Shown: positions 16,652 through 24,525, counted from the stretch's first letter. The stretch: 29,159 bases of DNA from an uncultured Acidocella sp. (GCF_946222605.1 NZ_CAMIIE010000037.1:1-29159); one strand, 5' to 3'. Notes: a model not told the origin generated them from the sequence alone. Numbers and translations: made by a program.

Positions 16652-17863
16652 ATGTGGAAGGCGCTGAAATTCTGCATCGTCGCGGCGGTTATTCTGAGTT
16701 TCGCCTGGTGGGTGGCGAGCCTGCCGGGTGTGTTTAGCGCCGATATCGGCAGCTACCGGATCGACAGCTCCGCCCCGGTGGCGCTGCTGTTGCTGCTGGT
16801 GGTGGTGGCGGTTCTGGTGATGCTGGTGCGGGTGCTGGGCGGGCTGCGCCGGGCGCCGGGCCGGGTTGCCGGCTGGCGCGGGGCGCGGCGGCAGCGCGCC
16901 GGCGAATTGGCGCTGCAGCGCGGGCTGGTGGCGGTGGCGGCCGGCGATGGCAGCGGCGCGCGCGCGGCGGCGGTGAAGGCGCGCGCGGCCCTGGGCGATA
17001 CCGGTTTCGTGCAATGGCTGAATGCCGAGGCGGCGCGGCTCTCCGGCCAGGATGAGCAGGCCCGGCTGGCTTATGAAAAGCTGACCCGCAGCGCCGAGAT
17101 GAAGTTCCTCGGCCATCAGGGGCTGTTGCGGGACAGTTTGAAGTCCGGCCGGATTGAGGAAGCGGCCAGGCAGGCGCAAGAGGCCGAAGAGGCCTATCCG
17201 GGCGGGGCCTGGACGCGCGAGCAACGTCTGGCCCTGGCGGTGCGCGAGCGGAATTATGCCGGGGCGCTGCGCCTGACCCAGACCCCGCAGGCCCGGGCGG
17301 CGCTGGCGGTGGCGGCTTGCGAACAGGCGCAGACGCCGAAGCTGGCGCTGGAATTCGCCAAACAGGCGGTGAAGGCGGACCCGGCCTCGCCGGTGGCGCT
17401 GGCCAGGCTGGCGGTTTGCCTGCGGGCTTTGGGCAAAGAGCGGGCGGCGCGCAAGACGCTGCAGAAAGGCTGGCAGGCGGCGCCGCATCGGCTGCTGGCG
17501 GCGGCTTGGCTGAGCCCTGAGGCGACGCCCCTGGCCCGCGCGCAGGAGGCGGCGCAATTGGCTTCGTTTTATCCCGGCCATATGGAATCCGAGCTGCTGC
17601 TGGGTGAAACCGCGTTGGCGGCGAAGCTGACCGGCGAGGCCAAGCGCCATGCCGAGGCCGCGCTGAAAGCCGGCAATGAGGATGGGCGCGCGGCGGCGAT
17701 TTTGGCCGCGCTTGAGAACCGCCCTGCCCCGCCCGTACGGCCGGCCTGGCGCTGCACATCCTGCCAGACGCAAAGCGAGAGCTGGTATTGCGCTTGCCCC
17801 TCCTGCGGGCAGATTGGCAGTTTTGTGGATAATGCTTCGGGGAAAGCGGTGATTAAGCTCTGA
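16652..17863 (+). CDS. hemY: HemY-like TPR membrane protein with C-terminal rubredoxin-type metal site
   Basis: This 403-residue protein has two N-terminal hydrophobic segments (about 5-25 and 42-65) and the HemY_N pattern around SLPGVFSADIGSYRID. A helical TPR-like region (about 85-350) follows. The tail has Cys368-x2-Cys371 and Cys382-x2-Cys385 (CTSC and CPSC) with an extra Cys380, resembling the metal-binding rubredoxin-like domain at the end of LapB. It is not the protoporphyrinogen oxidase also called HemY. Such proteins are co-transcribed with hem genes and are thought to bridge membrane protein assembly or haem/LPS homeostasis, but the role is unclear. It closes the hemC cluster; a long palindrome and then a terminator follow. 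Confidence 0.82.
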   Translation: MWKALKFCIVAAVILSFAWWVASLPGVFSADIGSYRIDSSAPVALLLLLVVVAVLVMLVRVLGGLRRAPGRVAGWRGARRQRAGELALQRGLVAVAAGDGSGARAAAVKARAALGDTGFVQWLNAEAARLSGQDEQARLAYEKLTRSAEMKFLGHQGLLRDSLKSGRIEEAARQAQEAEEAYPGGAWTREQRLALAVRERNYAGALRLTQTPQARAALAVAACEQAQTPKLALEFAKQAVKADPASPVALARLAVCLRALGKERAARKTLQKGWQAAPHRLLAAAWLSPEATPLARAQEAAQLASFYPGHMESELLLGETALAAKLTGEAKRHAEAALKAGNEDGRAAAILAALENRPAPPVRPAWRCTSCQTQSESWYCACPSCGQIGSFVDNASGKAVIKL

Positions 17864-17878
17864 GGGCGGGGCCGTTAG

Positions 17879-18014
17879 CATGCTTCGATTTTGGATTGTC
17901 TGCGTATTTTCCCTGTTCGGTAAAGGGCGCGTGCCTGCGGCACGCGTCGCCTGCGGCGAGTGACCCCCTTGACCGAACAGGGAAAATACCAGGGGACTCG
18001 GGATCGAAGACATG
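17879..18014. repeat. Cloverleaf-like inverted-repeat element (MITE/REP-like candidate)
   Basis: The core is an 18-bp perfect inverted repeat, GTATTTTCCCTGTTCGGT at 17904-17921 against 17972-17989. It extends inward with one mismatch to 17927/17966. The outer ends also pair imperfectly: CATG-CTTCGAT at 17879-17889 against ATCGAAGACATG at 18003-18014, with G-T pairs in between. Inside sit two small hairpins with the same TGC loop: CGCGTGCC/GGCACGCG (17928-17946) and TCGCC/GGCGA (17947-17959). Folded, the strand is an outer stem plus two arms. No ORF is credible within it. It separates the hemY stop from the terminator at 18047. Confidence 0.75.
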
Positions 18015-18046
18015 GCTGGGTTTATGCTGAAGCGGGATCGTTAAGG

Positions 18047-18080
18047 AAAAAGCCCGGCATGCGTGAGCGCCGGGCTTTTT
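18047..18080. terminator. Bidirectional intrinsic terminator
   Basis: AAAAAGCCCGGC (18047-18058) pairs over 12 bp with GCCGGGCTTTTT (18069-18080), with a 10-nt loop. T tracts follow on both strands. It serves the hemC-hemY operon from the left and the CoA-transferase gene, whose stop is at 18083, from the right. Confidence 0.92.
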
Positions 18081-18082
18081 CT

Positions 18083-19267
18083 TTATGAGATGATCTTGTT
18101 GTCGCGCAGGGCGCTGCGTTCTGTTTCGGAAAGCGCCAGCACCGAGGCCAGGACTTCGTCTGTGTCAGCCCCCAGGCGCGGCGGCGGGCGATCGTCCGCG
18201 ACCTCCGAGCGCGAAAAGCGCATCGGGCTGGCGACACCGCGCAGGCCCGGCCCCAGCGTTTTGAAAATACCGCGCGCCTGCACCTGCGGGTCCGCGTCGA
18301 TATCGGCAAATTCGTTGATCGGGCCACCGGGAATGCCAAATGCCTCCAACGCTTCCGTCCAATCCTTGGTGGTGCGCGCGGCCAGCAGCGTCTCCAGCAG
18401 CGGCACCAGAATGGCGCGATGTTTCACCCGCGCCGGGTTGGTGGCGAAGCGTTCATCCTGGGAAAGTTCAGGCGCGCCCGCCAATGTGACGAAGCGGGCG
18501 AACTGATCGTCATTGCCGATGGCGAGGATCAGATGCCCGTCCCGCGTGGCGAAAACCTGGTAGGGCACGATGGAAGGATGCGCATTGCCCAGCCGCGGCG
18601 GCTGCGCACCGGAGACCAGGTAGGAGGAAATCTGGTTGGCCATGGTGGCGATCTGCACATCGAACAAAGCGAGATCGATATGCTGGCCGAGCCCTGAGCG
18701 TTCGCGCTCCAGCAAGGCCGCCATCACCGCATTGCTGGCATAAAGCCCGGTAAAGACATCGACCACGGCGACGCCGGCCTTCATCGGCTCGCCCTCCGGC
18801 GCGCCGGTGACACTCATCAGCCCGCCCATGCCCTGCATCAAGAAGTCGTAGCCGGCACGGTTGCGGTAGGGGCCGGTCTGGCCGAAGCCGGTGATCGAGC
18901 AATAGACCAGACGCGGGTTGAGCGTGAGCAAATCCTCAGGCCCCAGGCCCAGCTTCGCCAAGCCGCCGAATTTGAAATTCTCCAGCACCACATCGGCTTT
19001 TGCCGCCAGGCGGCGGATCAGCGCCTGGCCTTCTGGCTTGGACATGTCGATCGCCACAGATTTCTTGCCGCGATTGGCGGCGCAGAAATAGGCGGAGATG
19101 CCGCTCTCCTCGACAAAAGGCGGGCCCCAGGCGCGGGTATCGTCACCCTTGCCGGGGCGCTCGATCTTGATCACCTCGGCGCCGAGATCCGCGAAGATCT
19201 GCGACGCCCAGGGGCCGGCGAGAACCCGGCTGAGATCGAGAATTTTATAGCCCGAGAGCGGGCCCAT
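18083..19267 (-). CDS. Class III CoA-transferase (CaiB/BaiF), likely succinyl-CoA:glutarate type
   Basis: This 394-residue enzyme belongs to the formyl-CoA transferase family. It begins LSGYKILDLSRVLAGPWASQ, carries ENFKFGGLAKLGLG, SITGFGQTGPY and GYDFLMQGMGGLMSVTG, and has the catalytic aspartate at about Asp170 in AVVDVFTGLYA. Class III enzymes move CoA between carboxylic acids through a mixed anhydride and aspartyl-CoA. The immediate upstream gene is glutaryl-CoA dehydrogenase, overlapping by one base, so the substrate is probably glutarate with succinyl-CoA as donor (as in human SUGCT). This substrate is inferred from context. It acts in the cytoplasm in lysine or dicarboxylate breakdown. 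Confidence 0.88.
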   Translation of the reverse strand: MGPLSGYKILDLSRVLAGPWASQIFADLGAEVIKIERPGKGDDTRAWGPPFVEESGISAYFCAANRGKKSVAIDMSKPEGQALIRRLAAKADVVLENFKFGGLAKLGLGPEDLLTLNPRLVYCSITGFGQTGPYRNRAGYDFLMQGMGGLMSVTGAPEGEPMKAGVAVVDVFTGLYASNAVMAALLERERSGLGQHIDLALFDVQIATMANQISSYLVSGAQPPRLGNAHPSIVPYQVFATRDGHLILAIGNDDQFARFVTLAGAPELSQDERFATNPARVKHRAILVPLLETLLAARTTKDWTEALEAFGIPGGPINEFADIDADPQVQARGIFKTLGPGLRGVASPMRFSRSEVADDRPPPRLGADTDEVLASVLALSETERSALRDNKIIS

Positions 19268-20445
19268 CAGAAAGCGGCGAGGCCGGTCTGGGCGCGCCCC
19301 AGGATCAGCGCGTGCACATCATGCGCGCCTTCATAGGTGTTCACCGTTTCCAGATTCACCATGTGGCGGATGACGTGATATTCGTCGGCGATGCCGTTGC
19401 CGCCCAGCATGTCGCGCGCCTGCCGGGCGACATCCAGCGCCTTGCCGCAATTATTGCGCTTGAGCAGGGAGATCATCTCCGGCGCGGCCTCGCCCGCATC
19501 CATCAGCCGGCCCAGCCGCAGCACGGAATGCAGGCCGATGGTGATTTCGGTTTGCATATCCGCGAGCTTCTTCTGGATGAGCTGGGTGCCAGCCAGCGGG
19601 CGGCCGAACATTTTGCGGTTCAGCGTATAATCCCGCGCCTGGTGCCAGCAGAATTCCGCGGCCCCCAGCGCGCCCCAGGCGATGCCGTAGCGGGCATTAT
19701 TGAGGCAGGAGAACGGGCCGCGCAGGCCTTTCACGTTCAGCATGGCGTCGTCGGGAACGAAAACCTCATCCAGCATGATCATGCCGGTGATGGAGGCGCG
19801 CAAGCTGACCTTGCCTTCGATCTTCGGCGTGCTCAGCCCCTTGGCGCCGCGCTCGACGATGAAGCCGCGAATATCCCCGGCCTCATCCTTGGCCCAGACC
19901 ACGCAAAGATCGGCGATCGGGGAATTGGAGATCCAGGTTTTCGAGCCGGAGAGCAGATAGCCGCCATCGACCTTCTTCGCGGTGGTGCGCATCGAGGCCG
20001 GGTCCGAGCCGGCATCGGGCTCGGTGAGGCCAAAGCAGCCGACCCATTCGCCGGTGCGCAGTTTCGGCAGATATTTATCCTTCTGCGCGTCCGAGCCAAA
20101 CGCGTAGATTGGGTACATCACCAGCGAGGATTGCACCGAGTAGGCGGAGCGATAGCCGCTATCCACGCGCTCGATCTCACGCGCGATCAGCCCGTAGGCG
20201 ACATAGGAGACATCCGCGCAATCATGGCTGGAGAGGGTGGCGCCGAGCAGGCCGAGTTCGCCCAGCTCGTTCATGATCTCGCGGTCGAAGCGCTCCTCGC
20301 GGAAGGCCATCAGCACGCGCGGCTGCAGCTTCTCCTGCGCGTAGGCATGGGCGGTGTCGCGGATCGCCCGCTCCTCCTCGCTCAGCTCCGCTTCCAGGCG
20401 CAGCGGGTCGGCCCAATCGAACGAAGCCATCTTGCCTTTGGCCAT
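19267..20445 (-). CDS. gcdH: Glutaryl-CoA dehydrogenase
   Basis: This 392-residue acyl-CoA dehydrogenase family flavoprotein oxidises and decarboxylates glutaryl-CoA to crotonyl-CoA, passing electrons to ETF. The glutaryl-CoA subgroup is indicated by FDWADPLRLEAELSEEE at the N terminus, the substrate-carboxylate arginine segment SGYRSAYSVQSSLVM, FGLTEPDAGSDPASM, and the catalytic base at about Glu372 in NTYEGAHDVHALILGRAQTG. Length fits the family. A GGGAGAAAG purine stretch precedes the ATG at 20445. It is co-transcribed with the CoA-transferase (stop and start share one base, TGATG) and divergent from a LysR gene, the usual gcdR-gcdH arrangement. Confidence 0.95.
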   Translation of the reverse strand: MAKGKMASFDWADPLRLEAELSEEERAIRDTAHAYAQEKLQPRVLMAFREERFDREIMNELGELGLLGATLSSHDCADVSYVAYGLIAREIERVDSGYRSAYSVQSSLVMYPIYAFGSDAQKDKYLPKLRTGEWVGCFGLTEPDAGSDPASMRTTAKKVDGGYLLSGSKTWISNSPIADLCVVWAKDEAGDIRGFIVERGAKGLSTPKIEGKVSLRASITGMIMLDEVFVPDDAMLNVKGLRGPFSCLNNARYGIAWGALGAAEFCWHQARDYTLNRKMFGRPLAGTQLIQKKLADMQTEITIGLHSVLRLGRLMDAGEAAPEMISLLKRNNCGKALDVARQARDMLGGNGIADEYHVIRHMVNLETVNTYEGAHDVHALILGRAQTGLAAF

Positions 20446-20521
20446 GGCGCTTTCTCCCTAATCTTGGCGTGGCGGGAGAGTGCCGCGCTGGCGCCGGACA
20501 GGCAAGCGCATTAAAGTGACG

Positions 20522-20562
20522 ATTATGATGCGAAAATCGGATTAAACAAAACCGGACTAAAC
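20522..20562. promoter_or_regulatory. Divergent gcdH/LysR control region: promoter and direct repeats
   Basis: On the minus strand TTGTTT (20549-20544) and CATAAT (20527-20522) with 16 bases between them form a promoter candidate for gcdH. On the plus strand two near-identical decamers, CGGATTAAAC (20538-20547) and CGGACTAAAC (20553-20562), are spaced 15 bp apart; the first overlaps the -35 and the second abuts the LysR ATG. They look like tandem half-sites for the LysR protein. Assignment is by position only. Confidence 0.45.
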
Positions 20563-21471
20563 ATGGAATTGCGGGAATTGCGCTGTTTCGAGGTGCTGGC
20601 GGAGGAGCTGCATTTTGCCCGGGCGGCGGAACGGCTGGGGCTGGCGCAATCAGGCGTCTCGCGGCTGCTGGCCGGGCTGGAGACGGATCTGGGCGCGAAA
20701 TTGTTCAATCGCGGCAAGCGCAGCCAGGTGGCGCTGACCACGACGGGGGCGCTGTTTCTGCCCGAGGCGCGGGCGATTCTGCGCCAGGCGGCCCGGGCCG
20801 AGGCGCTGGGGCGCAGGGCGGCGCGCGGTGAGATCGGGCGGCTGGAGATCGGCTTCGTCGCCTCGGCGGCCTGGGATGGCACCGCCTCGGCGCTGGTAAG
20901 GCGCTATCATCAGGCGGCGCCGGGTGTGGAGATCCATCTGCATGAGATGGAAACGCCGCGTCAGCTGCAGGAGATCGCGGCCGGGCGGCTCGATATCGGG
21001 CTGCTGCGGGCCCGGGCGGATTATCCGCCGGAGGTGGCGGTGTTTCCGTTAAAGCATGATGTGCTGCTGCTGGCGCTGGCGGCGGGCAGCGCGCTGGCGC
21101 GGGCGGAGCGGCTGACGCCGGAGATGTTGAAGGGCGAGAAATTCATCCTGCCGCATTTTGGCGAGGAGGCGGGGTTTCTGGCCAGGCTGCGGGCGCTGGG
21201 GCAGGCTGGCGGGTTCACCCCGGAATTTCTCACCCCGGTGCGCGATTTCATCACCGTGCTCACCGCCGTGGCCGCCGGGCTGGCGCTGGGGCTGCTGCCG
21301 GAACCCGCGAAAAGCCTGGGCATGCCCGGCATCGCGCTGCGCGAGATCGACGGGCTGCGGCTGGATTCAACCCTGATGCTGGCCAGCCGCAGGAGCGAGC
21401 ACTCCCCCGCCGTGCGGCAATTCCTGGCCCTGGCCAAGGCAAAGGGGGAGAGCAATCATCATCTGATCTGA
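20563..21471 (+). CDS. LysR-family regulator, probable regulator of glutaryl-CoA degradation (GcdR-like)
   Basis: This 302-residue LysR protein has the HTH at residues 1-60 (MELRELRCFEVLAEELHFARAAERLG, then SGVSRLLAGLETDLGAKLF) and the effector domain from about residue 90 (GRLEIGFVASAAWDG). Its effector-domain start resembles the BenM/CatM-like branch that handles aromatic or dicarboxylic compounds. It is divergent from gcdH with 117 bp between starts and direct repeats in that gap, so it probably controls gcdH and the CoA-transferase in response to glutarate or a CoA ester. No Shine-Dalgarno is visible before the ATG. The last four codons and stop lie inside a strong hairpin (21459-21494). 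Confidence 0.88.
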   Translation: MELRELRCFEVLAEELHFARAAERLGLAQSGVSRLLAGLETDLGAKLFNRGKRSQVALTTTGALFLPEARAILRQAARAEALGRRAARGEIGRLEIGFVASAAWDGTASALVRRYHQAAPGVEIHLHEMETPRQLQEIAAGRLDIGLLRARADYPPEVAVFPLKHDVLLLALAAGSALARAERLTPEMLKGEKFILPHFGEEAGFLARLRALGQAGGFTPEFLTPVRDFITVLTAVAAGLALGLLPEPAKSLGMPGIALREIDGLRLDSTLMLASRRSEHSPAVRQFLALAKAKGESNHHLI

Positions 21472-21494
21472 ACCGGAAGGTTCAGATCAGATGA
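21459..21494. terminator. 16-bp perfect hairpin over the LysR stop codon
   Basis: TCATCTGATCTGAACC (21459-21474) pairs perfectly with 21479-21494 around a GGAA tetraloop. The stop TGA (21469-21471) is inside the stem. There is no T tract after it, so classical intrinsic termination is not assured; it may protect the mRNA 3' end or be a palindromic repeat. Confidence 0.5.
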
Positions 21495-21520
21495 CTGAAA
21501 TTGCCCGCAAAGAAAAAGCG

Positions 21521-21551
21521 AGAGTGTTTTTCATCTGATGAAAAACACTCT
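21521..21551 (+). repeat. 14-bp perfect palindrome just upstream of the flavoprotein RBS
   Basis: AGAGTGTTTTTCAT (21521-21534) pairs with ATGAAAAACACTCT (21538-21551) around a CTG loop. The next four bases, AGGA (21552-21555), are the likely Shine-Dalgarno for the ATG at 21564. In RNA the stem ends exactly where the ribosome binds. It also shares an inner CATCTGATG-like word with the previous hairpin. It resembles short alphaproteobacterial extragenic palindromes that end in CTCTAG. Confidence 0.55.
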
Positions 21552-21563
21552 AGGAACCCCGCC

Positions 21564-22745
21564 ATGCGAGATCTGTATGACGCGATCATCATCGGGGCCG
21601 GTGCGGCGGGGCTGTTTTGTGCCGGCAGCGCCGCCCAGGCCGGGCGGCGCGTGCTGGTGCTGGAGCACGGGCCGGAGCCGGGCCGGAAAATCCTCATCTC
21701 CGGCGGCGGGCGCTGCAATTTTACCAATCTCGATGTCAGCGCCAGGAATTTCCTCAGCGCCAATCCGCATTTCGCCAAATCCGCGCTGGCTGGCTTCACC
21801 CCGCGGGATTTCCTGGCGCTGGTGGAGGCGGCGGGCATCGCCTGGCATGAGAAAACGCTGGGGCAGCTTTTTTGCGACGGCTCGGCCCGGCAGATCGTGG
21901 CGCTGCTGCTGGCCCGGCTGCAGGGGGCGGAGCTGCGCACTGGCTGCGGCGTGGACGCGGTGGCGCATGACGGCGTGTTTCATGTCGAGACCTCGCATGG
22001 CCGGGTCAGCGCCGCCAATCTCGTCATCGCCACCGGCGGGCTGTCGATCCCCAAACTCGGGGCGAGCGATTTCGCCTACCGGCTGGCGCGCCAGTTCGGG
22101 CATGAGCTGGTGCCGCCCCGCCCCGCTTTGGTGCCGCTGCTCTGCGACGAGCCCTGGATCGGCGCGCTGGCCGGGGTCTCCGCGCCGGTGCTGGCGCGGG
22201 CCGGCAAGATGACGTTCCGGGAGAATCTGCTCTTCACCCATCGCGGCCTGTCCGGCCCGGCGGTGCTGCAGGCCTCGTCCTATCTGGCGCCGGAGGGGCG
22301 GCTGGAGGTGGATTTCGCGCCGGGGCAAAATCTGCAGGAGGCGCTGCCCGCCGCCAAGCGCAGCCGCGCCAAGGCGGGGCTGAAGGCGGTGCTGGGGGAG
22401 GTTTTGCCGGCACGGCTGGCGGCGCATCTGGCGGCGCCATATCCTGGCAATCTCGCCGATCTGCCCGACAAGGCCCTGCGCGCGCTGGGGGCCCAGCTGC
22501 ATCAATTCGCCTTTCAGCCCAGCGGCACCGAAGGCTTCGCCAAGGCGGAAGTGACCGCCGGCGGGGTCGCGACGAGCGGCTTGAACTCGCGCGATTGCGG
22601 CAGCAAGCTGGTGCCGGGCCTGTATTTTATCGGCGAGGCGGTGGACGTGACCGGCTGGCTCGGCGGCTATAATTTCCAATGGGCCTGGGCCAGCGGGCAC
22701 GCCGCGGCCCAAGGCATAAGCAAGGGCGCGGCGCATGGCGAATGA
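21564..22745 (+). CDS. HI0933/YhiN/BaiN-family NAD(P)/FAD-dependent flavoprotein
   Basis: This 393-residue flavoprotein begins with a Rossmann FAD motif, DAIIIGAGAAGLFCAG (about residues 6-21), then the family signature GRKILISGGGRCNFTN, VIATGGLSIPKLGASDFAY, a central insert domain, and the C-terminal FAD-binding stretch TSGLNSRDCGSKLVPGLYFIGEAVDVTGWLGGYN. The family includes BaiN (bile-acid reductase step) and many proteins of unknown substrate; I assign no specific reaction. The ATG at 21564 is chosen because it starts the Rossmann fold and has AGGA nine bases upstream; a longer frame from 21501 would read through the palindrome. It overlaps the following methyltransferase by 11 bases. Confidence 0.88.
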   Translation: MRDLYDAIIIGAGAAGLFCAGSAAQAGRRVLVLEHGPEPGRKILISGGGRCNFTNLDVSARNFLSANPHFAKSALAGFTPRDFLALVEAAGIAWHEKTLGQLFCDGSARQIVALLLARLQGAELRTGCGVDAVAHDGVFHVETSHGRVSAANLVIATGGLSIPKLGASDFAYRLARQFGHELVPPRPALVPLLCDEPWIGALAGVSAPVLARAGKMTFRENLLFTHRGLSGPAVLQASSYLAPEGRLEVDFAPGQNLQEALPAAKRSRAKAGLKAVLGEVLPARLAAHLAAPYPGNLADLPDKALRALGAQLHQFAFQPSGTEGFAKAEVTAGGVATSGLNSRDCGSKLVPGLYFIGEAVDVTGWLGGYNFQWAWASGHAAAQGISKGAAHGE

Positions 22746-23583
22746 GACACAGAAAACCTATTGGAACCAGGTGGGCGGCCCGAAATGGGTGAGTCTGGGC
22801 GGCGCGATGGAGGCGCGGCTGGCGCCGGTGAGTGCGGCGGTGATCGCGGCGGCGGCGCTGCGGCCGGGGGAGAGCGTGCTGGATATTGGCTGCGGCGCCG
22901 GGCTGACCAGCCTGGAGGCGGCACAAGCCGTCGGGACAGCGGGACAGGTGACCGGCATCGATATATCCGCGCCGATGATCGAGACCGCGCGGGGGCACGC
23001 TTTGGCGCGGCAGATCGAAAATGTCAGCTTCCGGCTCGGCGATGCGCAGACCGAGCGGTTCGACCCGGCGCCGGAGGTGCTGCTGTCGCGCTTCGGGGTG
23101 ATGTTTTTCGATGATCCCGTCGCCGCTTTTGCGAATTTGCGGGCGGGGGCGGCGCCGGGGGCGCGGCTGGCCTGCGCCGCCTGGGCGCCGCTGGCGCGCA
23201 ATGAACATTGGCGCAGGCCGCTTGAGCTGGTGGAGGCGCTGCTCGGCCCCGGCGCGCCACGCCAGCCGCATGCCAGCGGGCCGCTCGCCTTCGATGATGC
23301 CGATTATGTGACGGCGATTCTCACCCAGGCCGGATGGCGGGCCCCGAAGGTCGAGGCGGTCGAGATCGCGCTGAACGGCGTCTCGCTGGAGGAGGAGGCG
23401 GCGATTGCCTGCTTCATGGGGCCGAGCGGGGCATTGCTGGATGAAAAACTGGCTTCCGCCGCGCAGCGTGAGACGATCCGCGCCGCCATCCGCGCGGCCC
23501 TGCCGGCCTATACCAGCCCAGCGGCGGATGGCGGCGTGCGGGTGCCGGCGGTGATCCATATGATCACGGCGCGGGCGGCATGA
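22735..23583 (+). CDS. Class I SAM-dependent methyltransferase
   Basis: This 282-residue protein has SAM motif I VLDIGCGAG at residues 48-56, a motif II acidic end GIDISAPMIETAR, and the later SFRLGDAQTERF, in the order of the UbiE/Methyltransf_11 group. The N-terminal YWNQVGGPKWVSLGGAMEARLAP region is seen in many alphaproteobacterial methyltransferases of unknown target. Its start overlaps the flavoprotein gene by 11 bases, so both are probably one transcript and perhaps one pathway, but the substrate cannot be told. Confidence 0.82.
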   Translation: MANETQKTYWNQVGGPKWVSLGGAMEARLAPVSAAVIAAAALRPGESVLDIGCGAGLTSLEAAQAVGTAGQVTGIDISAPMIETARGHALARQIENVSFRLGDAQTERFDPAPEVLLSRFGVMFFDDPVAAFANLRAGAAPGARLACAAWAPLARNEHWRRPLELVEALLGPGAPRQPHASGPLAFDDADYVTAILTQAGWRAPKVEAVEIALNGVSLEEEAAIACFMGPSGALLDEKLASAAQRETIRAAIRAALPAYTSPAADGGVRVPAVIHMITARAA

Positions 23584-23619
23584 AGGGGGTGGCGGACGAC
23601 CGAGATGATGCGGCGCCGG

Positions 23620-23645
23620 CCTGAACGCTTTCTTGGCGCTTCAGG
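23620..23645. terminator. Weak hairpin between convergent genes
   Basis: CCTGAACGC (23620-23628) can pair with GCG-C-TTCAGG (23636-23645) with one bulged C. It lies across the stop of the minus-strand glycosyltransferase and 37 bases after the methyltransferase stop. No T tract is present. Confidence 0.3.
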
Positions 23646-24459
23646 GGACGGGCTGTTCGGTGAAAAGCGGGTTGATGTGGAGCTGCTCGAACAAGGGCAG
23701 TAGGCCGTCCACCTGCCCCAGCCCGGGGCCGTCGCGCATCATCTCGTTATAGGCGGCCTCTCCCTCTCTCATATGCACCAAAAGATGCCAGCCTAGACCT
23801 TTGAAGTCAGCCAAGGCCGCTTCGTCCTCCACATCGACGAAATGGCGCAGTTTTTCCTTGCTGGCCTTGATCTGTTCGTCCCAGGGCTTGTGATGGAAAT
23901 GCACAAAGACCAAGGGCGTTTCCAGCAGCCCGTTGTCACGCCCGGATATGTCCTGGTGCGACCCGTGGCATAAGGTGCCGATGCTGCGGCCCGAAAAAAA
24001 CACTTTCTGGTACGGCGACACCCAATAGCGACCGGGCTGCCCTAGAATATTCAGCAGGTTCTGCTTGATCTCAAACGTCTCTTGCCGGCCGATGCAGGAG
24101 GCCAGGCAGCGCAGAATCTCATCGCGCTGGCAGGTAAAGCTGCCATCCTCCCGGCGCATGGCCAGGAATTCATCGCAATCGATGGGCAGCAGAAAATCAT
24201 ATTCGTCCCGGGCGTTCATCTCGCGCATCGCCGCGGTCATGAATTCACCTTGCAGGTGAAAATTCGCATCCGCCGGCAGGCGGATGACCTTCACCCCCTC
24301 CAGCTCGTACCAGGACAGCGTGTTCAGCACCTTCGGGTGGGTCGAGCCGTGATCGATGACGCAGAGATTTTCCATGCCGAAGAGATGCGCGTGGTAGCGC
24401 AGCCAGGGCTCCAGCGCGTTGACCTCGTTGCGTTGCATCAGCACGCATCCCACCCGCAT
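23641..24459 (-). CDS. Glycosyltransferase family 2/92-like protein
   Basis: This 272-residue soluble protein starts with RVGCVLMQRNEVNALEPWLRYHAHLFG, the nucleotide-sugar fold opening seen in Glyco_tranf_2_4 and GT92-like enzymes. It has IDHGSTHP at the second strand and the metal-binding acidic motif PIDCDEFLA near residue 110. A downstream FVHFHHKPWDEQI is also typical. Donor and acceptor are unknown; such genes often decorate surface polysaccharide. The start at 24459 is chosen because AAGGA lies about 11 bases upstream and the first beta strand begins at once; ATGs at 24480 and 24513 are alternatives, the last running over the ettA promoter region. It is a monocistronic gene, convergent with the methyltransferase and divergent from ettA. 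Confidence 0.72.
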   Translation of the reverse strand: MRVGCVLMQRNEVNALEPWLRYHAHLFGMENLCVIDHGSTHPKVLNTLSWYELEGVKVIRLPADANFHLQGEFMTAAMREMNARDEYDFLLPIDCDEFLAMRREDGSFTCQRDEILRCLASCIGRQETFEIKQNLLNILGQPGRYWVSPYQKVFFSGRSIGTLCHGSHQDISGRDNGLLETPLVFVHFHHKPWDEQIKASKEKLRHFVDVEDEAALADFKGLGWHLLVHMREGEAAYNEMMRDGPGLGQVDGLLPLFEQLHINPLFTEQPVP

Positions 24460-24525
24460 CAGCGCCCCGGTCCTTGTCATTTCGAATCTATCGCAGAGGC
24501 AGAGGGGCGCCAAGCCAGGGGCAGG

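Noticed and set aside
15638..18013. A 791-codon minus-strand frame across hemD, Mic60, hemY and the palindrome
   Set aside because: It is an Arg/Gln/Pro-rich shadow of three recognisable plus-strand genes and has no domain.
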